Source: Rodentibacter sp. JRC1
GTDB lineage: Bacteria; Pseudomonadota; Gammaproteobacteria; Enterobacterales; Pasteurellaceae
Length of the DNA stretch: 64,000 nt
Assembly (NCBI RefSeq): GCF_020521555.1
Contig: NZ_BPWA01000001.1
Location: 310,001-374,000, forward strand
Reading direction: 5' to 3'
Part shown: piece after piece, positions 57,128 to 64,000 of the stretch
Layout of the letters: each line of letters begins with the position of its first letter
Position numbering within the stretch: position 1 is the stretch's first letter
Position numbers and translations under genes: made by a program
The notes under the pieces: model-generated
Told to the model about the DNA's origin: nothing
What the model saw: the letters and a program-made list of their open reading frames with translations, nothing else
The model's database searches: none

Positions 57128-57892
57128 TTATTTTTTCAGTAACTTATCAATGACACGAGAAACCGCAAAAAAGCCGAAGGTTGCTGTTATCATTGTTGCC
57201 GCACCAAATCCGTTTGCGCAATTCATCGTAGCAGAAACGGCACATCCTTCCTCCGTTTTAGGAAAAATCAACGGTTGGGTGGAAAAAACAGCCTCTACAC
57301 CGAACTTACGCTGTGGGTTTTGGGTAAAATTAAAATTCTTACGCAAAATTGACCGCACTTTGGCAAGTAAAGGGTCTTGAATGGTTTTGCTCAAATCTGC
57401 AATTTGAATTTGAGTAGGATCCGTTTGCCCCCCTGCGCCTCCTACGGTGATAATTTTGGTTTTATTCCGTTTACAATAAGCAATCATCGCTGCTTTGGTT
57501 TTCACATTATCAATGGCATCAATTACGTAATCATAGCCACGGTTAAGATAATCCGCTTGGTTATCCGGTGAAATAAAATCATCAATAATATTGACGATAC
57601 ATTCCGGGTTAATCAATTTCACACGTTCTGCCATTACTTCCGTTTTGAGTTTACCGATATTGCCGCTTAATGCCGGTAGCTGGCGGTTGATATTGGTAAC
57701 ACAAATATCATCCATATCAATCAATGTGAGCTGTCCAACGCCTGAACGCGCTAAGGCTTCAACTACCCACGATCCCACACCGCCAATACCGATCACACAG
57801 ATGTGCGCTTGGCGAAGTCGGTTCAGTCCCTCGGGCGTATAAAGCCGCCCGATACCGCCGAAACGTTGTTCGTAATTATCCACTCTCGCCAT
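57128..57892 (-). CDS. tcdA: tRNA threonylcarbamoyladenosine dehydratase
   Basis: The 254-residue E1-like enzyme (formerly CsdL/YgdL) cyclises t6A37 of tRNA to ct6A using ATP. The Rossmann/ATP motif is GIGGVGSWVVEALARSGVGQLTLIDMDDI (about 32-60), followed by NRQLPAL. The catalytic Cys region is DYVIDAIDNVKTKAAMIAYC. The C-terminus has a membrane-like helix (about 215-240) ending RVIDKLLKK. The ATG at 57892 overlaps the mltA stop (TAATG), which suggests coupling; another ATG lies 15 bases upstream. Confidence 0.95.
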   Translation of the reverse strand: MARVDNYEQRFGGIGRLYTPEGLNRLRQAHICVIGIGGVGSWVVEALARSGVGQLTLIDMDDICVTNINRQLPALSGNIGKLKTEVMAERVKLINPECIVNIIDDFISPDNQADYLNRGYDYVIDAIDNVKTKAAMIAYCKRNKTKIITVGGAGGQTDPTQIQIADLSKTIQDPLLAKVRSILRKNFNFTQNPQRKFGVEAVFSTQPLIFPKTEEGCAVSATMNCANGFGAATMITATFGFFAVSRVIDKLLKK

Positions 57893-59004
57893 TAATTCAG
57901 CACCCAAACACGTCCATAATGTTTTGAAAGACCGGCAATATGCCCCGCTTGTTCACCAATACCGCGATATAAATCAAAATGGTGTCCGTTTACAGCGCCC
58001 CCTACATCTAATGCCACCATTAAATGTAATTTATGTGAACCTTTCCACTTGCCATCGTCATCAATATCCGGCACTTCAACCAACAAAACGGAGCCTGATG
58101 GAATCAGATTACGATCCGAAGCTACTGCCGCCATTGGTACTAATGGTACACCGGCAGAGCCTTTTACTTTTCCGCTCGGATCATTTTTAAAGAACACATA
58201 GGACGGATTACGTTCCAACAAACTTTGTACTCGCGACGGGTTCGCATTTCCCCAGTCGCGGATAGCTTGAATGGACATTTTCTCTTTCGGGATTTCACCG
58301 TCTTCAACAAGTAAACGCCCTACCGCTTGATATTTGAAACCGTTTTGTCCCGCATAAGCAAAATAATTCAAATTGCCACTACCTAAATCAACATAACCGC
58401 TCCCTTGTACACCAAGCAAGAAGTTATCAAGCATTGAATCACTATAAGCAAGCTCTAGCCCTTTCCCTTCCAATGCGCCCGCATAGATCTGCGCACGAGA
58501 GAAACGTTTATTTGCCGGCATTGCATAAATAGGGTGTTGGAATTTCCCTTGCGGAGAACGGCGTGCATGAATAACCGGTGAATAATACCCTGTCATCAAC
58601 ACGTTTTGATAACCGTCAAATCCTTTCATAATTTGTGGCGAAATACCATATTGCGCCAGCTCACTCATATTAGCACCGGAAAGTACCCAATTCGTGATTT
58701 TAGAATAGTTGTTATAAAAACGATCAGAAAGTCGGCTTGAATAGGTTTTTACATTAGAAAGTTGGGTTAAAAAATCGCCCTGATTAATGACCGCACTTTG
58801 ATTTTCTACGAAAGAAACGGGAGATAAAAGACTTTGTTGATAGCTGCGACCGTCATATTTTGCACCAAATTTTTGGGGATCATCGCCTGTCGGAGTAAGA
58901 ATAGATGAACCCGCTTTGTTTGGCGAAGTACCACAAGCAGTCAAAATTGAAGTCACCGCTAAAACTAAAAATACTTTGAAACCGAGATTGTGACAAAATT
59001 TCAT
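57892..59004 (-). CDS. mltA: Membrane-bound lytic transglycosylase A
   Basis: The 370-residue outer-membrane lipoprotein cleaves peptidoglycan to 1,6-anhydro-muropeptides. A signal with lipobox LTAC precedes the mature Cys. Family motifs are VLMTGYYSPVIHARR, YVDLGSGNLNYFAYAGQNG, NPSYVFFK and the 3D domain with the catalytic Asp in LMVALDVGGAVNGHHFDLYRGIG. The start at 59004 (MKFCHNLGF) is the natural lipoprotein start. It is the first gene of a two-gene unit with tcdA. Confidence 0.96.
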   Translation of the reverse strand: MKFCHNLGFKVFLVLAVTSILTACGTSPNKAGSSILTPTGDDPQKFGAKYDGRSYQQSLLSPVSFVENQSAVINQGDFLTQLSNVKTYSSRLSDRFYNNYSKITNWVLSGANMSELAQYGISPQIMKGFDGYQNVLMTGYYSPVIHARRSPQGKFQHPIYAMPANKRFSRAQIYAGALEGKGLELAYSDSMLDNFLLGVQGSGYVDLGSGNLNYFAYAGQNGFKYQAVGRLLVEDGEIPKEKMSIQAIRDWGNANPSRVQSLLERNPSYVFFKNDPSGKVKGSAGVPLVPMAAVASDRNLIPSGSVLLVEVPDIDDDGKWKGSHKLHLMVALDVGGAVNGHHFDLYRGIGEQAGHIAGLSKHYGRVWVLN

Positions 59005-59197
59005 TCCTTTAATTCCTGAATAAAACGAAGAGTTACAAAGGCGCATACGCTATCAAAAAATACTCAAAACCTCTAGCACTATTTCCTGATAACGTTTAAT
59101 TTATGTGCGTTTTGTTCATTTTGTTGACAAATGAAAAGCAAAGTTTTGTTTAATACTTGCAAAAATTTTTTAAGCAGGTATATTGTGCACCATCAGA

Positions 59198-59274
59198 CGC
59201 GGGGTGGAGCAGCTTGGTAGCTCGTCGGGCTCATAACCCGAAGGCCGTCGGTTCAAATCCGGCCCCCGCAACCA
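59198..59274 (+). tRNA. Initiator tRNA-fMet (CAU)
   Basis: The 77-base gene begins CGCGGGG and ends CCCCCGCAACCA, with the CCA encoded. The anticodon CAT is at 59232-59234 in the GGG...CCC-type stem GTCGGGCTCATAACCCGAAG. The unpaired C1-A72 and three G-C pairs in the anticodon stem identify the initiator. GTTCAAATC is the T-loop. Confidence 0.98.
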
Positions 59275-59280
59275 AATTCT

Positions 59281-59309
59281 AAAGCATCGATTTTTTATCG
59301 GTGCTTTTT
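59281..59309 (+). terminator. Terminator after tRNA-fMet
   Basis: The stem AAAGCATCGAT / ATCGGTGCTTT (one G-U) has a loop of five Ts and ends in a T-run. Confidence 0.85.
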
Positions 59310-59325
59310 CTTTATCCGGCACATT

Positions 59326-59359
59326 AAAAAGCATTCCCCCTAGTGGAAAATGCTTTTTT
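59326..59359 (-). terminator. Terminator after rlmM
   Basis: AAAAAGCATT pairs with AATGCTTTTT around CCCCCTAGTGGAA; read leftward it ends in a T-run just after the rlmM stop. Confidence 0.8.
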
Positions 59360-59360
59360 C

Positions 59361-60449
59361 TTATTTAATTGAAATATGTACGGTAATTTCTTCTCTATCG
59401 TGATACAGCTGTTTCGCTTGAATATCAAAATGAAGATTATTTTTCGCCAATTTATCCGATAGCATTTCCAGACATTGCGTAACCTCTTGATAACGTTTTT
59501 TCATCGGCAATTTTAAGTTGAAAATGGTCTCACGACACCAACCGTTGACTAGCCATTTTCCTATTAAATTCGCAATTCGGTTCGGTTGTTCCACCATATC
59601 ACAGACAAGCCAATCAATACGCTTTCGCTTTGGCGGATGAAATTTAAATCCGTCTTCCGCACAATGTTCGATTCGTCCGGTATCATGCAGGCTCGCAGCC
59701 ATTTTGCCATGATCTACCGCATACACAAACAAGCCTCGTTTAACCAGTTGATAAGTCCAACCTCCGGGGCAAGCGCCGAGATCAACCGCAACCATATTTT
59801 CATTTAGGCGTTTACTTTCTTCTTTACGCGGAATAAAAGTTAAAATCGCTTCTTCTAATTTAAGCGTAGAACGGCTTGGTGCTTCTGATGGAAACTTTAA
59901 ACGAGGAATACCCATAAAATATTCGGAATGATTATTCGTATAAGAATAGCCGACATAGCAACAATTCGGTTTCACAAAAAAACAATGTAAAAATTGACCG
60001 CACTTTTGTGTCGGTTTGGCGGCAAGCCAGCCCTGCTTTTTCAGCGCTTGACGCAATGGTACGGTAAATTTTCGACAAAATGTAGAAAGTGATTTTGATT
60101 CGTTGGTATCTGCCGTTTCAACAAAAAGTTCGATGGATTGGTTAAAATTCACTTGGTGTGATAACTGTTCAAACGCTGCAATAATCGGGCTAATTCGATC
60201 GATTGGATCTAAATTCTCCAATAAATCGGATACCACCAGCATTTGACGGGCAAAGATCAGTTGGTTAAAGGGAATTTCGCGTGCTAAACGATCCGCTTCA
60301 TCCGGTTGATAACATTCAAAAATCACATAACCCGAATTTTCTTGCACTCGTGCAAAACCAAATATGCCTAATGCCGTCGCACGATCAGTAATTTCGGCAA
60401 CGACTTCTTTTTCAAACCCTGAACGACAATATAGTGCTAATTTATTCAT
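59361..60449 (-). CDS. rlmM: 23S rRNA C2498 2'-O-methyltransferase RlmM
   Basis: The 362-residue enzyme has an N-terminal THUMP-like domain and a C-terminal Rossmann methylase. The SAM motif is [20 protein letters not shown] (about 215-235), and the catalytic K-D-K-E tetrad includes the Lys and Asp in [11 protein letters not shown]. Its start lies 8 bases before the end of gcvA on the same strand (overlap). This gcvA-rlmM arrangement is known from Escherichia (gcvA-rlmM). Confidence 0.95.
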   Translation of the reverse strand: MNKLALYCRSGFEKEVVAEITDRATALGIFGFARVQENSGYVIFECYQPDEADRLAREIPFNQLIFARQMLVVSDLLENLDPIDRISPIIAAFEQLSHQVNFNQSIELFVETADTNESKSLSTFCRKFTVPLRQALKKQGWLAAKPTQKCGQFLHCFFVKPNCCYVGYSYTNNHSEYFMGIPRLKFPSEAPSRSTLKLEEAILTFIPRKEESKRLNENMVAVDLGACPGGWTYQLVKRGLFVYAVDHGKMAASLHDTGRIEHCAEDGFKFHPPKRKRIDWLVCDMVEQPNRIANLIGKWLVNGWCRETIFNLKLPMKKRYQEVTQCLEMLSDKLAKNNLHFDIQAKQLYHDREEITVHISIK

Positions 60450-61332
60450 CTTCTTTTTTTATTGCTGTAATAATCCAACGGCGAAATGCTTGAATTTGTT
60501 CATCATCAAGGCGATCAAGTTGATTCACCACATAAAAAGATTTAGGATCCGGCAGACCCGTTTCCAATACAATTTGTAATGTGCTTTGTTCAATTTCTTG
60601 TAACGCAAGTAAACGATTCGCAAGAACAATCCCTTGCCCGTGAATTGCCGCCTGTAATGCCATAAAAGTGTGGCTAAATAATGGACCCTGCTGAATATTT
60701 AATTCATCCAATGCCAAATAATCCGCCATTGCACGCCAATTATCACGGGTATGAGTATGAATCAGTATATGATGTTTTAAATCCTCTTTACTGCGAATCG
60801 GATTCTTAGCCAATAATTCCGGCGAAGCCAAAATCAGTAAATTCTCTTTTCCCAAGCAATCAACCTGCAAATTTTGCCAATCTCCTTTGCCATAATAAAT
60901 GGCAAGATCAATTTCCTTATTCAGCAATCCCTCATCTTGATCAACGCCCTTTAAGCGAACTTCAACTTCGGGGTGAAGCCGATTAAACTCACTCAAATGA
61001 GGAACAAGCCATTGAATACCAAAGGTTTGCGGCACGCTAATGGTTAAATGCGGATCGTTTTTTAAAGTTAATAATCGATCTGTTGCTTCGTTTAATTTAC
61101 GCAGAATTTTATTAATATCTGCGAAGTAGATTTTGCCGAACTCCGTTAATTCTAAAGCACGATTTTTACGCTTAAATAATTCTACGCCTAAAAAATCTTC
61201 TAATAGTTTAATTTGGTGACTCACTGCTGCCTGCGTAACAAAAAGTTCATCAGCCGCTTTTGTGAAGCTTAAATGTCGTGCGGCAGATTCAAAAGACTTC
61301 AGTGAATTCAAGGGAGGCAAACGTTTATACAT
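60442..61332 (-). CDS. gcvA: LysR-type regulator GcvA
   Basis: The 296-residue LysR regulator has an N-terminal winged helix (about 7-66, [34 protein letters not shown]) and a periplasmic-binding-fold effector domain. In Escherichia GcvA activates the glycine-cleavage operon and the divergent small RNA gene gcvB. Here gcvB lies divergently 125 bases away, which strongly supports the name. The start [16 protein letters not shown] at 61332 is the family start; the extension MKKLHLGRI was not used. It overlaps rlmM by 8 bases. Confidence 0.95.
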   Translation of the reverse strand: MYKRLPPLNSLKSFESAARHLSFTKAADELFVTQAAVSHQIKLLEDFLGVELFKRKNRALELTEFGKIYFADINKILRKLNEATDRLLTLKNDPHLTISVPQTFGIQWLVPHLSEFNRLHPEVEVRLKGVDQDEGLLNKEIDLAIYYGKGDWQNLQVDCLGKENLLILASPELLAKNPIRSKEDLKHHILIHTHTRDNWRAMADYLALDELNIQQGPLFSHTFMALQAAIHGQGIVLANRLLALQEIEQSTLQIVLETGLPDPKSFYVVNQLDRLDDEQIQAFRRWIITAIKKEDE

Positions 61333-61384
61333 AATTCTTCCCAAATGTAATTTTTTCATCTATAATACATAGGATTCTATTCGG

Positions 61385-61399
61385 ATTAGTTTTTCTAAT
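61385..61399. promoter_or_regulatory. GcvA-box-like site
   Basis: ATTAG-TTTTT-CTAAT is a palindrome with the CTAAT motif reported for GcvA boxes. It lies about 60 bases upstream of the gcvB start and 53 bases from the gcvA start. Confidence 0.6.
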
Positions 61400-61456
61400 C
61401 TGTCAAATAAGAAAACATCATTTGTTCTTGTTTTCTCTACTCCCTATAATGCCCTC

Positions 61457-61630
61457 ATACTTAACAGTTGGTAATTCCTTACTAGTTAATGAGTTTCGGA
61501 CTTAAGTATGATGTTGTGTTTGCATATAGTTCGGGAAACCGAACTTGAGTAACAATTAGTTACTCGTTTACTTCCTGTATATTTAGACCTTTTTGGTTAA
61601 ACGCCGCTCTTCTTGAGGGGCGTTTTTTTT
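61457..61630 (+). ncRNA. gcvB: GcvB small RNA
   Basis: A promoter TTGTTC (61422-61427), 17-base spacer and TATAAT (61445-61450) points to a start near 61457. The RNA includes the G/U-rich R1-like segment TATGATGTTGTGTTTGCATA at about 61506-61525, the hallmark of GcvB. It ends in a terminator (ACGCC...GGGCGT) with eight Ts at 61623-61630. It is divergent from gcvA, as in Escherichia. It represses amino-acid and peptide transport messages with Hfq and is activated by GcvA when glycine is high. It is shorter (about 174 bases) than the Escherichia RNA (about 205). Confidence 0.92.
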
Positions 61631-61806
61631 GGCTTGATCTTAACATATCCCCTTTTTCTTTTCCTCTTTAACTTTAAAAACTTTTGAATAACTGCTGTTT
61701 TTTTCTAAGAAATCTCAAAAAATTTCCGCTTTAAGGTTTTAATGCTTCAAATAATGGTGTAGATTAAATCTCATTTTTATAGAACATTGCACTTAAGGGA
61801 AACAAG

Positions 61807-62838
61807 ATGAAAGACTTAGATTGGAATAACCTCGGTTTTAGTTATATAAAAACAGACTATCGTTTTATCGCCCATTGGAAAGAGGGTAAATGGGATGAAG
61901 GCAAACTCACGACTGACAACACTCTACATATTCACGAAGGCTCAACCGCCCTTCATTACGGTCAACAATGTTTTGAAGGTTTAAAGGCCTATCGCTGTAA
62001 AGATGGCTCTATCAACCTATTCCGTCCGGATCAAAATGCCAAACGTATGCAACGTACTTCTGCCCGTCTTTTAATGCCACAAGTCCCCACCGAACTATTC
62101 GTGCGCGCTTGTAAAGAAGTGGTGAAAGCTAACGAAGAATGGTTAGGTCCCTATGGCTCCGGCGCTACCTTATATTTACGTCCGTTCTTAATCGGTGTCG
62201 GTGAAAATATCGGTGTGAAAACCGCACCGGAGTTTATTTTCTCTGTATTCTGTTGTCCGGTTGGTGCTTATTTCAAAGGCGGACTTGCCCCTTCTAACTT
62301 TATTACAACCGAATACGACCGCGCAGCACCAATGGGAACAGGCGGTGTAAAAGTAGGCGGTAACTATGCGGCAAGTCTTCTTCCACACGAGTTGGCCGCA
62401 GAGCAAGGCACTCCGGAACGTAAATTTGCCGATGCCATTTACCTTGATCCGAAAACCCACACTAAAATTGAAGAAGTGGGTGCGGCAAATTTCTTCGGTA
62501 TAACCAAAGATAACAAATTTATCACACCGGTATCCGAATCAATTTTACCAAGTATTACAAAATACTCCTTACTTCATATTGCTAAAACACGCTTAGGAAT
62601 GGAAGCTATTGAAGGAGATGTGTATATCGATCAATTAGATCAATTTGCAGAAGCAGGCGCATGCGGTACTGCGGCGGTTATTACTCCTGTTGGCGGTATT
62701 CAGCACAAGGGCAATTTCCACGTGTTCTATTCCGAAACTGAAGTCGGTCCGATCACCCGCAAACTTTATAATGAACTAACCGGTATTCAATTCGGTGATA
62801 TTGAAGCACCGGAAGGTTGGATTGTTAAAGTAGAATAG
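61807..62838 (+). CDS. ilvE: Branched-chain amino-acid aminotransferase
   Basis: The 343-residue class-IV PLP enzyme transfers amino groups in leucine, isoleucine and valine synthesis. The PLP Lys is in [17 protein letters not shown] (about 170-186). [18 protein letters not shown] and [10 protein letters not shown] and the end [14 protein letters not shown] fit the longer (eukaryote-like) BCAT group, about 340 residues. An AAGGGAAAC site precedes the ATG. A stretch of 176 bases with no other feature separates it from gcvB. An IS element begins 30 bases beyond its stop. Confidence 0.97.
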   Translation: MKDLDWNNLGFSYIKTDYRFIAHWKEGKWDEGKLTTDNTLHIHEGSTALHYGQQCFEGLKAYRCKDGSINLFRPDQNAKRMQRTSARLLMPQVPTELFVRACKEVVKANEEWLGPYGSGATLYLRPFLIGVGENIGVKTAPEFIFSVFCCPVGAYFKGGLAPSNFITTEYDRAAPMGTGGVKVGGNYAASLLPHELAAEQGTPERKFADAIYLDPKTHTKIEEVGAANFFGITKDNKFITPVSESILPSITKYSLLHIAKTRLGMEAIEGDVYIDQLDQFAEAGACGTAAVITPVGGIQHKGNFHVFYSETEVGPITRKLYNELTGIQFGDIEAPEGWIVKVE

Positions 62839-62870
62839 TTTTTAAGTGTTAAAAAAGTGCGGTCGAAATG

Positions 62871-62919
62871 ATCTGCCCCCAAAAGTTGGACAAAATAAAC
62901 CAACTTAGTCAGGGGCAGA
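62871..62919 (+). promoter_or_regulatory. Hairpin in IS leader before orfA
   Basis: ATCTGCCCC / GGGGCAGAT outside and AAGTTGG / CCAACTT inside form a long hairpin. The outer stem ends 4 bases before the orfA ATG and would mask translation if transcription comes from outside, a known way for insertion sequences to limit transposase. Confidence 0.6.
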
Positions 62920-62923
62920 TTTT

Positions 62924-63451
62924 ATGACCAAATACAATCAAACATTCAAACAACAAGCCATCGATTTTTATCTTAAAAATCACTTAGATATTTCACTTAC
63001 AAAAAAACAATTTCAACTTTCCGACACCACCTTAAGACGTTGGATTACCCAATATCAACATTCAGGCAATGCAGGGCTTGCCCTATTGCCCGGCAAACGC
63101 ATTTATTCCGCTGAATTTAAATATCAAGTCATCCTTGCCGTTCAAAAAGGGGATTTCTCTGCAAGGCAAGCGACAATCCATTTCGGCATAAGTAATTCAG
63201 GTCTTATCAGCCAATGGTTGAAAGCCTTTGAAAAAGACGGTATAAACGGTTTACACCCCAAACCGAAAGGAAGACCGACAATGTCCCCGAAAAAACCAAA
63301 ATACGCCAAAATGCCACCGCCGCCGAAGACCGAAGAAGACCGCTTACGGTTAAGGATTTTGGAGCTTGAAGCGGAGGTGGCATTTCTAAAAAAGTTGGAC
63401 GAAGTGATGCGGGAGGAAGAAGCCGAACGGCGGCGATTATCCAAAGATTGA
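62924..63451 (+). CDS. IS3-family transposase OrfA
   Basis: The 175-residue protein is an IS150-group OrfA with two helix-turn-helix modules (about 1-50 and 60-110): FKQQAIDFYLKNHLDISLTKKQFQLSDTTLRRWI and FGISNSGLISQWLKAFEKDG. A proline-rich linker and a leucine-zipper-like coil follow (LRLRILELEAEVAFLKKLDEV). The slippery A-AAA-AAG at 63388-63394 lies in the coil and allows -1 frameshifting into orfB. Alone it would bind the ends and inhibit transposition. Confidence 0.92.
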   Translation: MTKYNQTFKQQAIDFYLKNHLDISLTKKQFQLSDTTLRRWITQYQHSGNAGLALLPGKRIYSAEFKYQVILAVQKGDFSARQATIHFGISNSGLISQWLKAFEKDGINGLHPKPKGRPTMSPKKPKYAKMPPPPKTEEDRLRLRILELEAEVAFLKKLDEVMREEEAERRRLSKD

Positions 63452-64000
63452 GAGGGACGTTTCCGCTTAACATCTTGCTTTCATTGGCAAATTTGTCTCG
63501 TAGTGTGTTTTTCTATCATTTAAAGCCGAAGGCGGATAAAAATACCGCACTTAAAGCGGAAATCAGGCGGATTAAAGCAGAAAATCCGGCGTATGGTTAT
63601 CGCCGAGTAAGTGCGTTATTGAAAGGCGTTAATCACAAACGGGTACAACACTTAATCCAACAAATGGGGCTACAGGTGAAGGGCAAAAAAGCGAGAAAGT
63701 ACGCCGCCTATCGCGGTGAAATCGGAAACATCGCCCCAAACCGCTTACAACGGGATTTCACCACAACCCGACCAAACGAAAAATGGCTTACCGACATCAC
63801 GGAAATCAAAGCCAAAGACGGCAGTAAATGTTACGTCTCACCGATTTTAGACTGCTTCAACTCGGAAATCATCAGCGTTGCTATCAGTCGAAGCCCGAAT
63901 TGGCAACAAGTGAAAGTAATGTTGCAACAAGCGGTCGAAAAATTACCCAAAGAGGCGAAGCCGATACTGCATTCGGACCAAGGTTGGCAATATCAAATGT
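63388..64000 (+). CDS. IS3-family transposase OrfB (DDE), made by -1 frameshift, truncated by window
   Basis: From the slippery site 63388-63394 the -1 frame is open to the window end. It encodes AIIQRLRGTFPLNILLSLANLSRSVFYHL, the HTH_21 segment KAENPAYGYRRVSALL, and the rve core with the first catalytic Asp in KWLTDITEIK. The second Asp is in ILHSDQGWQYQ. No good ATG lies in this frame, so frameshifted OrfAB is the expected transposase. The final Glu and the C-terminus lie outside. Confidence 0.88.

Larger units (their letters stand above)
62869..64000 (+). mobile_element. IS3-family insertion sequence, right part outside window
   Basis: The left end TGATCTGCCCCCAAAAGTTG begins with TG, as IS3-family ends do. 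It carries orfA and the start of orfB in the -1 frame with an A6G slippery site. The element is cut by the window end, so the right inverted repeat and target duplication cannot be checked. It sits next to an uptake signal (62854-62862). Confidence 0.85.

Noticed and set aside
59198..59274. tRNA gene as an integration site
   Set aside because: No repeated 3' tRNA fragment and no integrase lie nearby; the flanks are ordinary genes and terminators.

Overview
The window looks like a chromosome segment of a Pasteurellaceae bacterium related to Haemophilus, Aggregatibacter and Rodentibacter. The 9-base uptake signal AAGTGCGGT or its complement occurs more than 40 times, often as inverted pairs acting as terminators. 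GyrA, HtpG, MetK, RlmKL and the lptCAB-ptsN-rapZ cluster have the lengths and order known from Haemophilus influenzae. The genus cannot be settled from this stretch.

Layout. 1-4.0 kb: a surface-adhesin locus with a BamE/OmpA-like lipoprotein, a YadA-type trimeric autotransporter and a divergent Mu-type DNA-binding protein beside a repeated AGGAACT motif. 4.1-7.5 kb: leftward operon YwiC-like / Sel1 / LTA-synthase-like sulfatase. 7.7-13.1 kb: ridA, zapG, a DegP/DegQ protease and gyrA. 13.2-14.1 kb: an EamA exporter. 14.3-21.5 kb: a type I restriction-modification operon (hsdM-hsdS-FRG gene-hsdR) whose hsdM carries a pentanucleotide repeat that is out of frame here. 21.7-27.2 kb: a TonB-dependent receptor and an M16 lipoprotein protease (pqqL/fusC type). 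27.4-30.9 kb: a four-gene Mn/Fe ABC importer. 30.9-42.3 kb: housekeeping genes (thiN, hpt, pmbA, darP, lptCAB, ptsN, rapZ, dapE, htpG) with a candidate Fur-regulated small RNA between hpt and pmbA. 42.6-49.4 kb: the yia 2,3-diketogulonate TRAP operon and its IclR regulator. 49.4-62.8 kb: sprT, metK, pabA, pabBC, rlmKL, znuA, tcdA, mltA, initiator tRNA, rlmM, gcvA, gcvB sRNA and ilvE. 62.9 kb to the end: an IS3-family element cut by the window.

Metal supply is a recurring theme. The receptor/protease pair, the SitABCD-type importer and the small RNA each have a Fur-box-like site upstream, and a separate ZnuA with a histidine-rich loop serves zinc.

Three kinds of non-coding repeat are scattered between genes: a palindromic GGTGCGTTA core, often inside a larger 120-160 base element ending in TATTATGNATCA-type inverted repeats; a shorter 96-106 base element bounded by TATAGTGAATTAAATT inverted repeats, similar to Neisseria Correia elements; and inverted pairs of the uptake signal. 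Two of the larger elements sit in the loop between two inverted uptake signals.

The most interesting parts are the phase-variable type I system with an embedded FRG-domain gene, and the adhesin locus with its lone Mu-type regulator.
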